A DNA stretch of 64,000 nt, from positions 62,001-126,000 of the forward strand of contig CACMNV010000001.1 in the NCBI GenBank assembly GCA_902615025.1. The letters are read 5' to 3'. The notes beneath the pieces are model-generated. The model made no database searches and was not told the origin of the DNA. It worked only from the letters and a program-made list of their open reading frames with translations. The position numbers and the translations under genes are program-made. Below, one piece after another: positions 21,366-31,499 of this stretch; within the stretch, counting starts at the first letter, position 1, and each line of letters opens with the position of its first letter. This stretch comes from an uncultured SAR116 cluster alpha proteobacterium (GTDB lineage Bacteria; Pseudomonadota; Alphaproteobacteria; Puniceispirillales; Marisalimonadaceae).

Positions 21366-23243
21366 TTGAATATGAGCATTCTAGAAAAAATTTTTAGATT
21401 AATCTTTAGTTTTAATAGAAGTTGGAAAGTTTTTCTTCAAATTTCTTTTGATTCTTTCCTTATAATTAATTGTTTTATTTTATCTATGGCAATTAGACTT
21501 GATAGCTTTTCATTTATTTTATATGAAAATTTTTTATTACTTAACTTATTGGTTATTTCAATTACTATAATTTCTTTTCACTATCTTAATTTATACTCTT
21601 CAATAATAAGGTATATTTCTAATAATATTTTTAAAGAAATAGGGTTAGGTTTAATAATTTCTTCAATTTCTATTTTTATTTTTTCTAAGATTCTATCATT
21701 CCAAATCCCACGATCTGTTCCATTTATTTACCTAAGTTTTTCATTTTGTTTTTTAACTGGGTTTAGAATATTGATAAGTAATACCGCACTTTTAATGAAA
21801 TTAAATGATAGAAAGTCTGTGGCCATTTATGGCACTGAAGAGTGGGGTCGACAACTTTATAGTAGCTTAAGAAATAATGTAGAATATTTTCCAAGATTTT
21901 TTATCGATGAAAATCCAGAAAACCACAATACTCGTATCGGTGACCTTTACGTGTATAATTTTAACAAAGGGCTTGAATATTTGCAAAAATACAAAATAAA
22001 TATCATTTTAATAGCAATTCCTAATTTAAGTATCTTTGAAAAAGAAAAAATATTAAATAAGTTTAGTAATTTTAATGTTCAAATAAAAATAATTCCAACA
22101 GTAAATGATCTAATTGATGGAAAAAAAAATCTCGAAGATGTCAGAAATGTGTCAATTGAAGATTTACTAGGACGTGAAAAAGTAAAACCAAAATTAGAAT
22201 TATTAAAAAAGAATATTATCAACAAAAATATCCTTGTTACTGGTTGTGGTGGGTCAATTGGAAGCGAATTATGCCACCAAATATTAAAAAATAAACCTAA
22301 AGTCTTATATCTCTTTGATCACTCCGAATACCTTCTTCACAAATTAAGTACAAGTTTAGATTTTACTAAATCAAAAATAATTTCAGTTTTAGGAACAGTT
22401 CAAAGTGAAGAAACTATAAAAATGATATTAAAAAATAATATTGACACGGTGTTTCATGCTGCTGCTTACAAACATGTGCCACTTGTAGAAGAAAACATTG
22501 TAGAATCAATTAAAACCAATATTTTTGGAACTTATAATTTGGTTAAATATGCTCAAGTCTATGGGGTAAAAAATTTTATTTTAATATCTACTGACAAAGC
22601 AGTAAGGCCAACAAATTTCATGGGTGCAACAAAAAGATTTTCAGAACTTATATGTAAAGCATTTTATGAAAAAAATAAAAGCACACTCTTTTCTATTGTA
22701 AGATTTGGAAACGTGCTTGGATCATCTGGATCAGTTGTACCTTTATTTAAACAACAGATTGAAAATAAAAGAGTTATTACAGTTACACACAAAAAAATAT
22801 GTAGATATTTTATGACAATTTCTGAAGCTGTAGAACTCGTAATTCAGGCTGGATCTTTATCAAATGGTGCAGACATTTTCGTTTTGGATATGGGCAGGCA
22901 AATACAAATTTTTGATTTGGCGAAAAAGATGGTGAGATTATATGGGTTAATTCCTACAACAAATAAACCCCAACATGATAAAGAGATTCAAATAAAATTT
23001 ACAGGATTAAGAAAAGGTGAAAAATTATTTGAAGAATTATTCTTGGAAAAGAATTCAAAAAAAACAATTCATCCTTTAATCATGTCCACAAAAGAGAAAA
23101 CCTATCCTATAAAAATAATAAATGACATTTTATCTGAATTAAAGAATAACTGTAAAACTTACAATATTAAAAATATTGAGAAAATATTAAAAGATGCTCC
23201 TCTACATTTTAATCCCTCTAATAAAAGAACAAAGAATTTTTAA
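21366..23243 (+). CDS. PglF/WbpM/CapD-like NDP-sugar 4,6-dehydratase, membrane anchored
   Basis: N-terminal TM region; VTGCGGSIGSELCHQIL; STDKAVRPTNFMGATKR; SIVRFGNVLGSSGSVVPLF. Confidence 0.93.
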   Translation: MNMSILEKIFRLIFSFNRSWKVFLQISFDSFLIINCFILSMAIRLDSFSFILYENFLLLNLLVISITIISFHYLNLYSSIIRYISNNIFKEIGLGLIISSISIFIFSKILSFQIPRSVPFIYLSFSFCFLTGFRILISNTALLMKLNDRKSVAIYGTEEWGRQLYSSLRNNVEYFPRFFIDENPENHNTRIGDLYVYNFNKGLEYLQKYKINIILIAIPNLSIFEKEKILNKFSNFNVQIKIIPTVNDLIDGKKNLEDVRNVSIEDLLGREKVKPKLELLKKNIINKNILVTGCGGSIGSELCHQILKNKPKVLYLFDHSEYLLHKLSTSLDFTKSKIISVLGTVQSEETIKMILKNNIDTVFHAAAYKHVPLVEENIVESIKTNIFGTYNLVKYAQVYGVKNFILISTDKAVRPTNFMGATKRFSELICKAFYEKNKSTLFSIVRFGNVLGSSGSVVPLFKQQIENKRVITVTHKKICRYFMTISEAVELVIQAGSLSNGADIFVLDMGRQIQIFDLAKKMVRLYGLIPTTNKPQHDKEIQIKFTGLRKGEKLFEELFLEKNSKKTIHPLIMSTKEKTYPIKIINDILSELKNNCKTYNIKNIEKILKDAPLHFNPSNKRTKNF

Positions 23244-23244
23244 T

Positions 23245-23835
23245 TTAATGACTTATTGATTCTTTTTTTATAACTTTTGAAATACTTCTAAAAATTATCA
23301 ATAAATCTAAAAATATTGATTTATTTTCTAAATAATACTTATCATGTTTAACTTTTAAATATATTGATATATTATCTCTTCCATGTATTTGTGCCCATCC
23401 AGTTATTCCAGTTTTTAATTTGTTAATTCTTTCTTTAGTTCTTAAATCAATCAAATCAAATTGATTATATAATGCTGGCCTTGGTCCAACAATACTCATT
23501 GTACCGCTTAGCACAGTAAACAATTGAGGCAACTCATCTAAACTATATTTTCTCAAAAAACTCCCAATTTTTGTTAGGTACTGATCAGGATTTGAAATTA
23601 AATGAGTTGCTACATTGGGAGAAAAAACATACATAGATCTAAACTTAGGCATAAAAAAAAATTTATTATTTTCACCTACTCTTTTTGACCAATGAATTAT
23701 TGGTCCAGAGGATGTCGCCTTGATAAAAAAAGGAATGAAAATTAATAATGGAGAAAGTAAAATTATTAAAATAATAGATAATAAAATATCTAGTATTCTT
23801 TTTGAAATAAGATAGGTTAGTTTATTGTCAAGCAT
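23245..23835 (-). CDS. PglC/WcaJ-like initiating sugar-phosphate transferase
   Basis: FFMPKFRSMY, LDELPQLFTVLSGTMSIVGPRPAL, KTGITGWAQIHGRD. Confidence 0.93.
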   Translation of the reverse strand: MLDNKLTYLISKRILDILLSIILIILLSPLLIFIPFFIKATSSGPIIHWSKRVGENNKFFFMPKFRSMYVFSPNVATHLISNPDQYLTKIGSFLRKYSLDELPQLFTVLSGTMSIVGPRPALYNQFDLIDLRTKERINKLKTGITGWAQIHGRDNISIYLKVKHDKYYLENKSIFLDLLIIFRSISKVIKKESISH

Positions 23836-23867
23836 AATAATAAATATTAATGAATAATAATTAATTT

Positions 23868-26066
23868 ATGTCAAAAACATTTTTAAGATCATATCTGAAA
23901 TATTTTTTACTAATTTCTATTTTAGTATATTTACTTTTAAATGTATCATTTAGTAAAATTTTGAATGAAATGATAAAGATAGATTTTTTTTATCTTGTAA
24001 TTGCTTATGTTCTATCGATTTTAGGAATTTTAATTTCGTCTTTAAGGCTTCAATCATTAATAAGTCAGAATTTATCTTATAAGAATTTTTTTGTTTTTCA
24101 TCTAATCAATGTTGATTCACAAATTTATAATTATATTACAATACCTTTTATAGGATCTGTTTTAGCTCGTTCACTATATTTTAAAAAAATTTATAATAAA
24201 GCCGATAGTATTCCATTACTTTCATTGTTGGAAAAAATATGTGCTTTATTAAGTCTATTTTTGCTAGCTGGATTATCCTTATTTTTTTTAAAAACAATAA
24301 ATTTTTCAATTTCAGATTTAAATTATTTATTTATTATTTTTGTAATAATTATATTCTCAGTATTAACATCATGGCATTTTAGTTTTCCTAAAATCTTTAA
24401 AAGAATATTCAAAAAAAGCATTTTCTCTTTATTAAGAATAAATTTTTTTAATCAATTTTTTTTAAGTATATTTATTCATCTTTGTACTTTGTTTACATTT
24501 ATATTATTAACAAATGGTCATCATGTTTCGATATCGCTGTTGGATTTAATATTTATATTTTCTTTAGTAATGTTAATCTCTGCACTACCTATAAGCTATG
24601 CAGGATGGGGCGTAAGAGAATTGTCTTTAATGATATTACTGGAACCTTATTTAATTGATTCAAGTAAGGCTATATCCATTGGACTTTTATTTGGATTTCT
24701 TTCAATCCTAAGTCTTGTTAACATAAAAATTATAAATCATTTTATTAAACCTAAAGAAAATAATCATAAAATAAAAGAAAATGATACAATTAATTTTTTT
24801 AAGTTCCAAAAAGTTTTAATTTTAGTATCTTCATTTTTAATAATAATTTTAATAAATATTAAGTTTGAAATTAAAATATTTCAAATGAAGGGCGGCATTA
24901 ATTTATCTGATCCTATCTCAATAATATCTGCAATAACATTCATTGTCATTATTTTTAAAAAAAAGCTTTCATATACACTCAAAAATTTTATAGGACTGTG
25001 GGATGATAAATATATTGGAATAGGTATTCTAATTTTTCCATTTTTAATTTTATATGGATTGATTGTTGGTTATTTGAATTTTAATTCAAATTCTTGGGCT
25101 TTATTCAATAGGTTTTTAGGATTACCTATAATCTTGAGTTATTTATTAACAGGCGCATTTTTTTCAATATATTTTTCTTCAAAAATTTTAGATAAATATA
25201 TTCATTCATTTATAATCACTAATTTCGTTATTCTTACCTTTTATGCCTTTTTATATAATTACTACGATTTTGATCCATTTTTTATGAGTGCAAATGAATT
25301 TAAAAATACTATTTTTAACAAATTAGGATGGCAAATCTCACATTATAATTCGTTATTGCTAAACAGAAACAATTTTTGTTTTACAATAATCTGTTTAACA
25401 ATATTCTTTAACTTCTTCCACTCATGTGATGTTAAGATTAAACATTTTTACAGAATTTTTGTATTTTTTATAATTTTTATTTCAGGTTCAAAAACTGGTA
25501 TATTTGTTTATTCAATATTAGTATTTTTTGCGTATATGAAGGATTTTATTTATTTTAAGAAAATTAAAATTAATTTAAAAATTATAAGTATTTATTTATT
25601 CATGTTATTTGTAATTATTTTTATTTTCTTTCAAACTAGTTTTGTTAATCATTATATTGAAAACATTAATTTTATTAACACATTTCTTTTTCGCTATGAC
25701 CAATATCAATTAGTTATCAATGAAATTTTCAAAAATTTTTTATTTGGTTCAGGATTAGGTTGGAGCATCCATACATCAGAAAATTACTTTGGCCAAAAAT
25801 TAGTAATTCATAATTCTTTATTATGGATAGTTTGTGAAATGGGTTTATTTGGTTTCATGTTCATTTGTATAATGATGTTTGGTTTTTTTAAAAGTATATA
25901 TTTAAATTATAGATATAAATATTATAATAAGTTATTTATAAGTATATGCTTTCTAACAACTATATTATTATTTTCAATTTTACATGACATTTCTTATCAT
26001 AGAGTATTGTGGCTTGGAATTGGACTAATTTTCTTAAACAAAATTGACAAAAGAATTAGAAAATAA
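23868..26066 (+). CDS. Fusion: UPF0104/AglD flippase-like TM domain (N-term) + O-antigen ligase/polymerase-like domain (C-term)
   Basis: One uninterrupted 732-aa ORF; N-term PISYAGWGVRELSLMILLEPYL; C-term FLFGSGLGWSIHTSENYFG...VIHNSLLWIVCEMGLFGF typical of Wzy_C/O-antigen ligases. Confidence 0.75.
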   Translation: MSKTFLRSYLKYFLLISILVYLLLNVSFSKILNEMIKIDFFYLVIAYVLSILGILISSLRLQSLISQNLSYKNFFVFHLINVDSQIYNYITIPFIGSVLARSLYFKKIYNKADSIPLLSLLEKICALLSLFLLAGLSLFFLKTINFSISDLNYLFIIFVIIIFSVLTSWHFSFPKIFKRIFKKSIFSLLRINFFNQFFLSIFIHLCTLFTFILLTNGHHVSISLLDLIFIFSLVMLISALPISYAGWGVRELSLMILLEPYLIDSSKAISIGLLFGFLSILSLVNIKIINHFIKPKENNHKIKENDTINFFKFQKVLILVSSFLIIILINIKFEIKIFQMKGGINLSDPISIISAITFIVIIFKKKLSYTLKNFIGLWDDKYIGIGILIFPFLILYGLIVGYLNFNSNSWALFNRFLGLPIILSYLLTGAFFSIYFSSKILDKYIHSFIITNFVILTFYAFLYNYYDFDPFFMSANEFKNTIFNKLGWQISHYNSLLLNRNNFCFTIICLTIFFNFFHSCDVKIKHFYRIFVFFIIFISGSKTGIFVYSILVFFAYMKDFIYFKKIKINLKIISIYLFMLFVIIFIFFQTSFVNHYIENINFINTFLFRYDQYQLVINEIFKNFLFGSGLGWSIHTSENYFGQKLVIHNSLLWIVCEMGLFGFMFICIMMFGFFKSIYLNYRYKYYNKLFISICFLTTILLFSILHDISYHRVLWLGIGLIFLNKIDKRIRK

Positions 26067-26913
26067 TACTTTTAAAAGTATGAGCATTAACGAAGTTTTT
26101 TCTAACCCTTTTGATAGTTCAACATCAATACAAATGTCATTAAAAAAAAGGGGGAAATATTTAAATATAATTATTGATGCCGAAGCTTTTTTAAATGAAA
26201 GAAAATTCAGCAAATGTTTTGAGATACTAAAGCCGTTGTTTAAATTTTATAAAGAACATGAAGTTTTAGAAATTAAAAAACGGATTAAATACAACTTTAC
26301 TTTCATGAAAGAAAAAACACCTTTCCAAAAAAAAATTAAGTGGAAACAAATTTCTGAGATGACATCATTTGATGATCTGTTTATGTCAAAAAAAATTAAG
26401 AAACTAAGAAAGGAATTTATTTCAATTTATGGATTTGACTTCACTAAAAGTTCATTACATATAAGAGCAGCGAAAACAAATAAGAAACAGATTTCAAATA
26501 AAGATCAACACTTTTTGCATTTAGATGAAAAAAAAGGTTTGACAACAATTATTTATTTAACTCACACAAACCAAGAAAATGGTGCATTTAGGTACGTAAA
26601 AGATTCAGAAAAATTAGAATATTCTAATATCTTAAAAAGTTTTCATGAGATAAATCATACTTTTAAAAAAGACAAAAAAATTCTTCCTGAAGAAATTAAC
26701 TTTGATCTTGATTATTACCAATGTTTAGATACTGAAAAGAGAAAGATTTTAGAAAATAATCTTGAATGGATTGAAGGTGATCCTGGCACAGAGGTAACAT
26801 TCTGTGGAAATAAACTGCTTCATGGTGGAGGAGTCCCACAAGCAGGTAGCAGGTCAGCTATTTTTATTTCGCATTACGGATTATTATTTCATAGATTAAA
26901 ACAATTATTATAA
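26044..26913 (+). CDS. 2OG-Fe(II)/phytanoyl-CoA dioxygenase-like protein (ATG at 26080 is a more likely start than TTG at 26044)
   Basis: HFLHLDEKKGLTTIIYLTHTNQENGAFRYV (HxD) and LLHGGGVPQAGSRSAIFISH (distal H and R). Confidence 0.65.
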   Translation: MTKELENNTFKSMSINEVFSNPFDSSTSIQMSLKKRGKYLNIIIDAEAFLNERKFSKCFEILKPLFKFYKEHEVLEIKKRIKYNFTFMKEKTPFQKKIKWKQISEMTSFDDLFMSKKIKKLRKEFISIYGFDFTKSSLHIRAAKTNKKQISNKDQHFLHLDEKKGLTTIIYLTHTNQENGAFRYVKDSEKLEYSNILKSFHEINHTFKKDKKILPEEINFDLDYYQCLDTEKRKILENNLEWIEGDPGTEVTFCGNKLLHGGGVPQAGSRSAIFISHYGLLFHRLKQLL

Positions 26914-28629
26914 TTATTTTTTAATATAAAAATTGCCTAGAACTAAAACGTCCATATTTGTTTTTTTAAAACATTTGATTGCATCATATGGTGAATATAC
27001 TATTGGTTCCCCTCTTATATTAAAAGATGTATTTATTAGCATTGGAATATCAGTTTTTTTATAAAATATTTCAATCAATCTTCTTATTTTTCTTTTGTCA
27101 TTTTTTGAGATGGTTTGTACCCTTGATGTGGAGTCAATGTGAGTAACAGCGTGAACATTATTTCTTTTTACATTTGAAACAAATGACATATATTTTGATT
27201 TTTTTCCATCAAACCAGTCATTAAATACTTCTTCTAAAACTATAGGAGCAAAAGGTCTAAAAGATTCTCTAAATTTAATTTTTAAATTTAATTCATTTTG
27301 CATTTCTTTTGATCTTGGATCAGCAATTATACTTCTATTTCCAAGTGCCCTTGGACCAAATTCCATTCTACCTTGAAACCACCCTATAATTTTTTGATTT
27401 ATTAAATCTTGGGCAATTACATCAAAAAGATCCTTATCATTGTAATAATTATATGGTAATTTTTCTTTTCTTAATGCATTCAGATAGTTTTCCTTTTTAA
27501 ATGATTGGCCCAACAAACTATTTTGCATTTTATCACTATCATTTCTTAAGTTAGTATTGGGTTTTTTTAACCCAAGATGATAAAAAGATAAAGCAGCACC
27601 TATTGCACTCCCTGCGTCGCCAGCTGCTGGCTGAACCCATATATTTTTAAATATTTTCTTATTATAGAGATAACCATTGGCAACACAATTTAAAGCAACA
27701 CCACCAGCTAAACATAGATTTTCTTCTTGTGTGATTTTTTTAGCTTTCAAAATAATATTTAAATAAATTTTTTCGGTTACCTTTTGAATTGAGGCTGCAA
27801 TATCCATATAAATCGCATCTATTTTTGATTCTGGTTCCCTTGGTTTACAATTAAATAATTTAAAAAATTTATTATTAATCATATAATTCTTTCTATGAAA
27901 TGAAAAATAATCCATATTTAATTCAAAATTTCCATCACTATTAATCTTCACTATATTCTCTTCAATAATTTTAACAAACCTTGGCTTTCCGTATGGTGCT
28001 AATCCCATTAACTTATATTCTCCTGAATTTATTTTAAATCCACAAAAAAAGGTGAATGCTGAATATAATAAACCTAATGAAAATGGAAATTTCATCTCTT
28101 CAAGAGGTTCTATTTGATTTTTTTTTCCTTTATATATAGATGTAGTAGTCCATTCACCTACGCCATCTATCGTCACTATGGCTGCTTTATCAAACGGTGA
28201 TGGAAAAAAAGCACTTGCTGCATGACTTAAATGATGTTCTGAAAATAATATTTTTTCTTTCCAATTTATTTTTTTACTTAAATGCTTTTTAAATTCTTTT
28301 TCGATTAATGATTTCATGAAAATTTTTTTTGACATCCAAAGTGGCATTGAACTCAAAAAACTTTGTAAACCAAATGGTACTTCCTTAATATGACATTCAA
28401 TTATTCTATCAAATTTTAAAAATGGTTTTTCATAAAAAACTATATAGTCAATATCTTTTGACATTACATTTGAATAATTCAAGCATTCTATTAATGCATT
28501 TATTGGGAAACTATTATCATTTTTTTTTCTTGTAATCCTCTCTTCTTGAATGGCACATATTATTCTACCATTTCTAATTAATGCGCATGCACTATCATGA
28601 TAAAAAGCTGAAATTCCAATTATAATCAT
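26914..28629 (-). CDS. Carbamoyltransferase (NodU/CmcH/TobZ family)
   Basis: GISAFYHDSACALIRNG, EERITRKKND, EHHLSHAASAFFPSPF, GVALNCVANG, FQGRMEFGPRALGNRSI. Confidence 0.95.
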   Translation of the reverse strand: MIIIGISAFYHDSACALIRNGRIICAIQEERITRKKNDNSFPINALIECLNYSNVMSKDIDYIVFYEKPFLKFDRIIECHIKEVPFGLQSFLSSMPLWMSKKIFMKSLIEKEFKKHLSKKINWKEKILFSEHHLSHAASAFFPSPFDKAAIVTIDGVGEWTTTSIYKGKKNQIEPLEEMKFPFSLGLLYSAFTFFCGFKINSGEYKLMGLAPYGKPRFVKIIEENIVKINSDGNFELNMDYFSFHRKNYMINNKFFKLFNCKPREPESKIDAIYMDIAASIQKVTEKIYLNIILKAKKITQEENLCLAGGVALNCVANGYLYNKKIFKNIWVQPAAGDAGSAIGAALSFYHLGLKKPNTNLRNDSDKMQNSLLGQSFKKENYLNALRKEKLPYNYYNDKDLFDVIAQDLINQKIIGWFQGRMEFGPRALGNRSIIADPRSKEMQNELNLKIKFRESFRPFAPIVLEEVFNDWFDGKKSKYMSFVSNVKRNNVHAVTHIDSTSRVQTISKNDKRKIRRLIEIFYKKTDIPMLINTSFNIRGEPIVYSPYDAIKCFKKTNMDVLVLGNFYIKK

Positions 28630-28779
28630 TTAAAATAAAGTATAAACAAAAGGGGCAACTACTGTTCCTTCAGTTAAAAATAACAAAAATCCAATTAGTA
28701 AAACAATTATAAAAAAAGGTAATAAATATAATTTATTCGATTTTTTCAAGTATTTCAAAAATTCAAATATAAAAGACAC
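28630..28779 (-). CDS. DUF5989-like small membrane protein, not in supplied ORF track
   Basis: Hand translation from GTG (28779-28777): (M)SFIFEFLKYLKKSNKLYLLPFFIIVLLIGFLLFLTEGTVVAPFVYTLF*; starts immediately after the upstream TAA and ends immediately before the carbamoyltransferase ATG. Confidence 0.85.
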   Translation of the reverse strand: MSFIFEFLKYLKKSNKLYLLPFFIIVLLIGFLLFLTEGTVVAPFVYTLF

Positions 28780-29172
28780 TTAAAATTGATCCTTAAAAAA
28801 ATTTAAATCATATTCTGTTTTTTTTATTTTCTTCCATTGTTTATCATTAAATTTATCTTTTTTATAATTGAATACCTTAGTTAAGGTTATAAGAGGAGTA
28901 AATATTATAAAATAAATTAATGAGAATAATAAAATAGATACATATTTGTTTAAAACAAAACCTATTTTTATCCAAAATTGAATAATATGATCAAAACAGG
29001 TTTTATTAAAAATAAACAATAAATTTACAATTAATATCAAACCACACACTATTATTACTAATGAAAGCACATTAAAGTAAAAACATAAAATACAAAAAAA
29101 GATTAAAATAATATTAATTGAATAGATTTCATTTGAGTTTTTTATATTCTTTTTTTGCATTAATATTTCCAT
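28780..29172 (-). CDS. SxtJ-like membrane protein
   Basis: Small membrane protein with C-terminal WKKIKKTEYDLNFFKDQF; position between SGNH and carbamoyltransferase genes. Confidence 0.7.
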   Translation of the reverse strand: MEILMQKKNIKNSNEIYSINIILIFFCILCFYFNVLSLVIIVCGLILIVNLLFIFNKTCFDHIIQFWIKIGFVLNKYVSILLFSLIYFIIFTPLITLTKVFNYKKDKFNDKQWKKIKKTEYDLNFFKDQF

Positions 29173-31499
29173 TTAGAATTAATTAAATCATTAACGCATT
29201 TTGACAGTTTTTTATAACCTGCAATATTAAAATGTTTATCTCTATACAGATAATCCTTTTTTTCAAGTTTACACATTTTACTAATCCTTATGTATTCTAT
29301 ATTTGAATCTTTTGCAATTTTAGTAACCTTTTTATTTAATTTTGAAGTCGCTTTATCTAATCCCAAACTTAATTCATTGTATTGAGGTAAGTTTATAAGT
29401 AAAACATTTTCACTAGAAAATTGTGACAATATTGTTTCTAGGGACTTTAGATTTGAATCAAGTCTTAAGTTACTTAATTTGTTTGTATGATCCTCTATAT
29501 AAAAATTCGTTTTAAATGAAGATATTAGACTTTTCATTTTGTTAAATATAAAAAAAGTGTCTCTAGACAAATTTGAAATTGCGTCAACTTCATTTATTGT
29601 AGGATTCTTTGGAAGATGTAAATTCTTATAATTGCATAGAGCAATGTTTGAGAAACATTCCATCTGTTTTTTATCAAAACTCCATATATCTCTAAAGAAA
29701 TCATCAAAGATAAAAATTATAACTATTTTTTCTACCTTAAATCTATTTTTAAGTTTTTGAACTGTTTTCTCCCAACTTTGAATGCCTGTTCCCTGAATTC
29801 CAGCTGAAATTAATTGAATATTATTTTTTTTATTTAAATCAAGATCATTCACCCATGGATAACCGCCTCTTCCTTCTGTAAAAGAGTCACCTATTATTAA
29901 AATACTTTTTTTATTTTGAACTATTAATTTATCATGAACATACCCTAGATTATTTGTTAAAAATTTGTATCTATACTCTTCAGTAAAACTTCTTATTTTT
30001 GGATCATAATAGTACGCTGAAGTTTCAATTTCTACATTTGGTACATAGTGAAAACCATATTCCCAATTTTCAAAAATACTTGGATTTTTATAATAATTGT
30101 CATGCATATCATTAACCCATTGGATGCCATTTATGTTTTCATAAAAATTATATCCATACCCTTTATAAGCATGTCCTAAATATCTATATAAAAGCTCATA
30201 AAATGTTAATGAACCTAATAAAAGCACCCCTAACATGTAAAAGTATTGTGTAAAATTACATAGGAAATTACTTGTAATTTTAATTGTATTGTTAATTTTA
30301 TAATTAATCAAATTTTGATCATATTTCAAAGCTTGAAAATTTTTAATTGATAATGCACATCCTAAAAATATCCATAATTCTTTTGTTCTAAAAAAGTCAT
30401 GAAAAAGAGAATTCAATAAAATAATAAGAACTAGCGAAGAAAATATATTTATATTTTTTCCACTAACAAAACTTTTAAGATTAAGACCTTTTAATATTAA
30501 ATAAAAAATTAATAATGAACAAACAACTCCAACTGAAATTAATGTATCTAAATAACCATTGTGAGCTGTAAAACCGATTTCTTTAAAATAAAATTCTGGC
30601 CCAAATCCAAAAAAGAAAAATTGAACTAAGGAATGTTTGATAGTGGAAAATGCATTTATGGCTAAATCAATTCTTTCAACAACAGCTCCATCGTAAAAAA
30701 ATCTTAAATATTTTGTTATTGTAACCTTTGGTATCACAACATCATGGAGATTAAATTGTAATAATATTAAAAAACCACCTAATAAAATGAAGAGAGGAAT
30801 CAAAGCTGATGTAAAGAGATTTTTAAAGTTATTTCTGTTCACATCGTAAAAATAAATAAAACATAGAATTAATGTTAATATTAAAGAAAGTAAACTTGAT
30901 CGTGATCCTGTTAACAAAATAGATGTAATTGCAACAAAAGTAATTATTATCAAACTTATATTTTTTTTATTTCTAACTTTTATTAACCCATAGGAAAGTA
31001 AAAACGCCCAGCATACCATCATACCATTTTTTGGCTCTCCAGATGACAGCCCTGTAGCTATACCTCTATCAAGATGAAGTTTTGAAAAATGACCTATATC
31101 AAAGTAGTTTTGGAGTAATAAAGTTAAATAATTAATAGTTAAGAAAGTTATTCCAGCGAAAGATAGACAAATTAGGAATAACTTTTTTTCTTCTAATTTC
31201 TTAAATGCAAAGATTGTAATTGGTATCATTATCCATGGCTTTAACCACGTAAATGAGGTATATTCAATGTTTTTAATTAATGTAATAGAAATTAATGTTA
31301 TTAAAATTAAAATTAAAATATCTAAATAATCAAAATCTTTTTTATACATAGTATAAAGAATTTCTATACTAAATAAGGTAATGATAAAAATACTAGTTAA
31401 TGTTGTTATTCCCAAAATTGAATATTCAGGTATAAAAAAAATACTAAATGGTAAAATTATAGAAATTATTTTTTCTAATATAGATTTAATTTTGATCAT
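29160..31499 (-). CDS. Fusion: O-antigen ligase/polymerase-like domain (N-term) + SGNH hydrolase (C-term)
   Basis: N-term GSRSSLLSLILTL, FGFGPEFYFKEIGFTAHNGYLDTLISVGV; C-term KSILIIGDSFTEGRGG and YRDKHFNIAGYKKLSKCV (SGNH blocks I and V) in one 779-aa ORF. Confidence 0.8.
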   Translation of the reverse strand: MIKIKSILEKIISIILPFSIFFIPEYSILGITTLTSIFIITLFSIEILYTMYKKDFDYLDILILILITLISITLIKNIEYTSFTWLKPWIMIPITIFAFKKLEEKKLFLICLSFAGITFLTINYLTLLLQNYFDIGHFSKLHLDRGIATGLSSGEPKNGMMVCWAFLLSYGLIKVRNKKNISLIIITFVAITSILLTGSRSSLLSLILTLILCFIYFYDVNRNNFKNLFTSALIPLFILLGGFLILLQFNLHDVVIPKVTITKYLRFFYDGAVVERIDLAINAFSTIKHSLVQFFFFGFGPEFYFKEIGFTAHNGYLDTLISVGVVCSLLIFYLILKGLNLKSFVSGKNINIFSSLVLIILLNSLFHDFFRTKELWIFLGCALSIKNFQALKYDQNLINYKINNTIKITSNFLCNFTQYFYMLGVLLLGSLTFYELLYRYLGHAYKGYGYNFYENINGIQWVNDMHDNYYKNPSIFENWEYGFHYVPNVEIETSAYYYDPKIRSFTEEYRYKFLTNNLGYVHDKLIVQNKKSILIIGDSFTEGRGGYPWVNDLDLNKKNNIQLISAGIQGTGIQSWEKTVQKLKNRFKVEKIVIIFIFDDFFRDIWSFDKKQMECFSNIALCNYKNLHLPKNPTINEVDAISNLSRDTFFIFNKMKSLISSFKTNFYIEDHTNKLSNLRLDSNLKSLETILSQFSSENVLLINLPQYNELSLGLDKATSKLNKKVTKIAKDSNIEYIRISKMCKLEKKDYLYRDKHFNIAGYKKLSKCVNDLINSKWKY

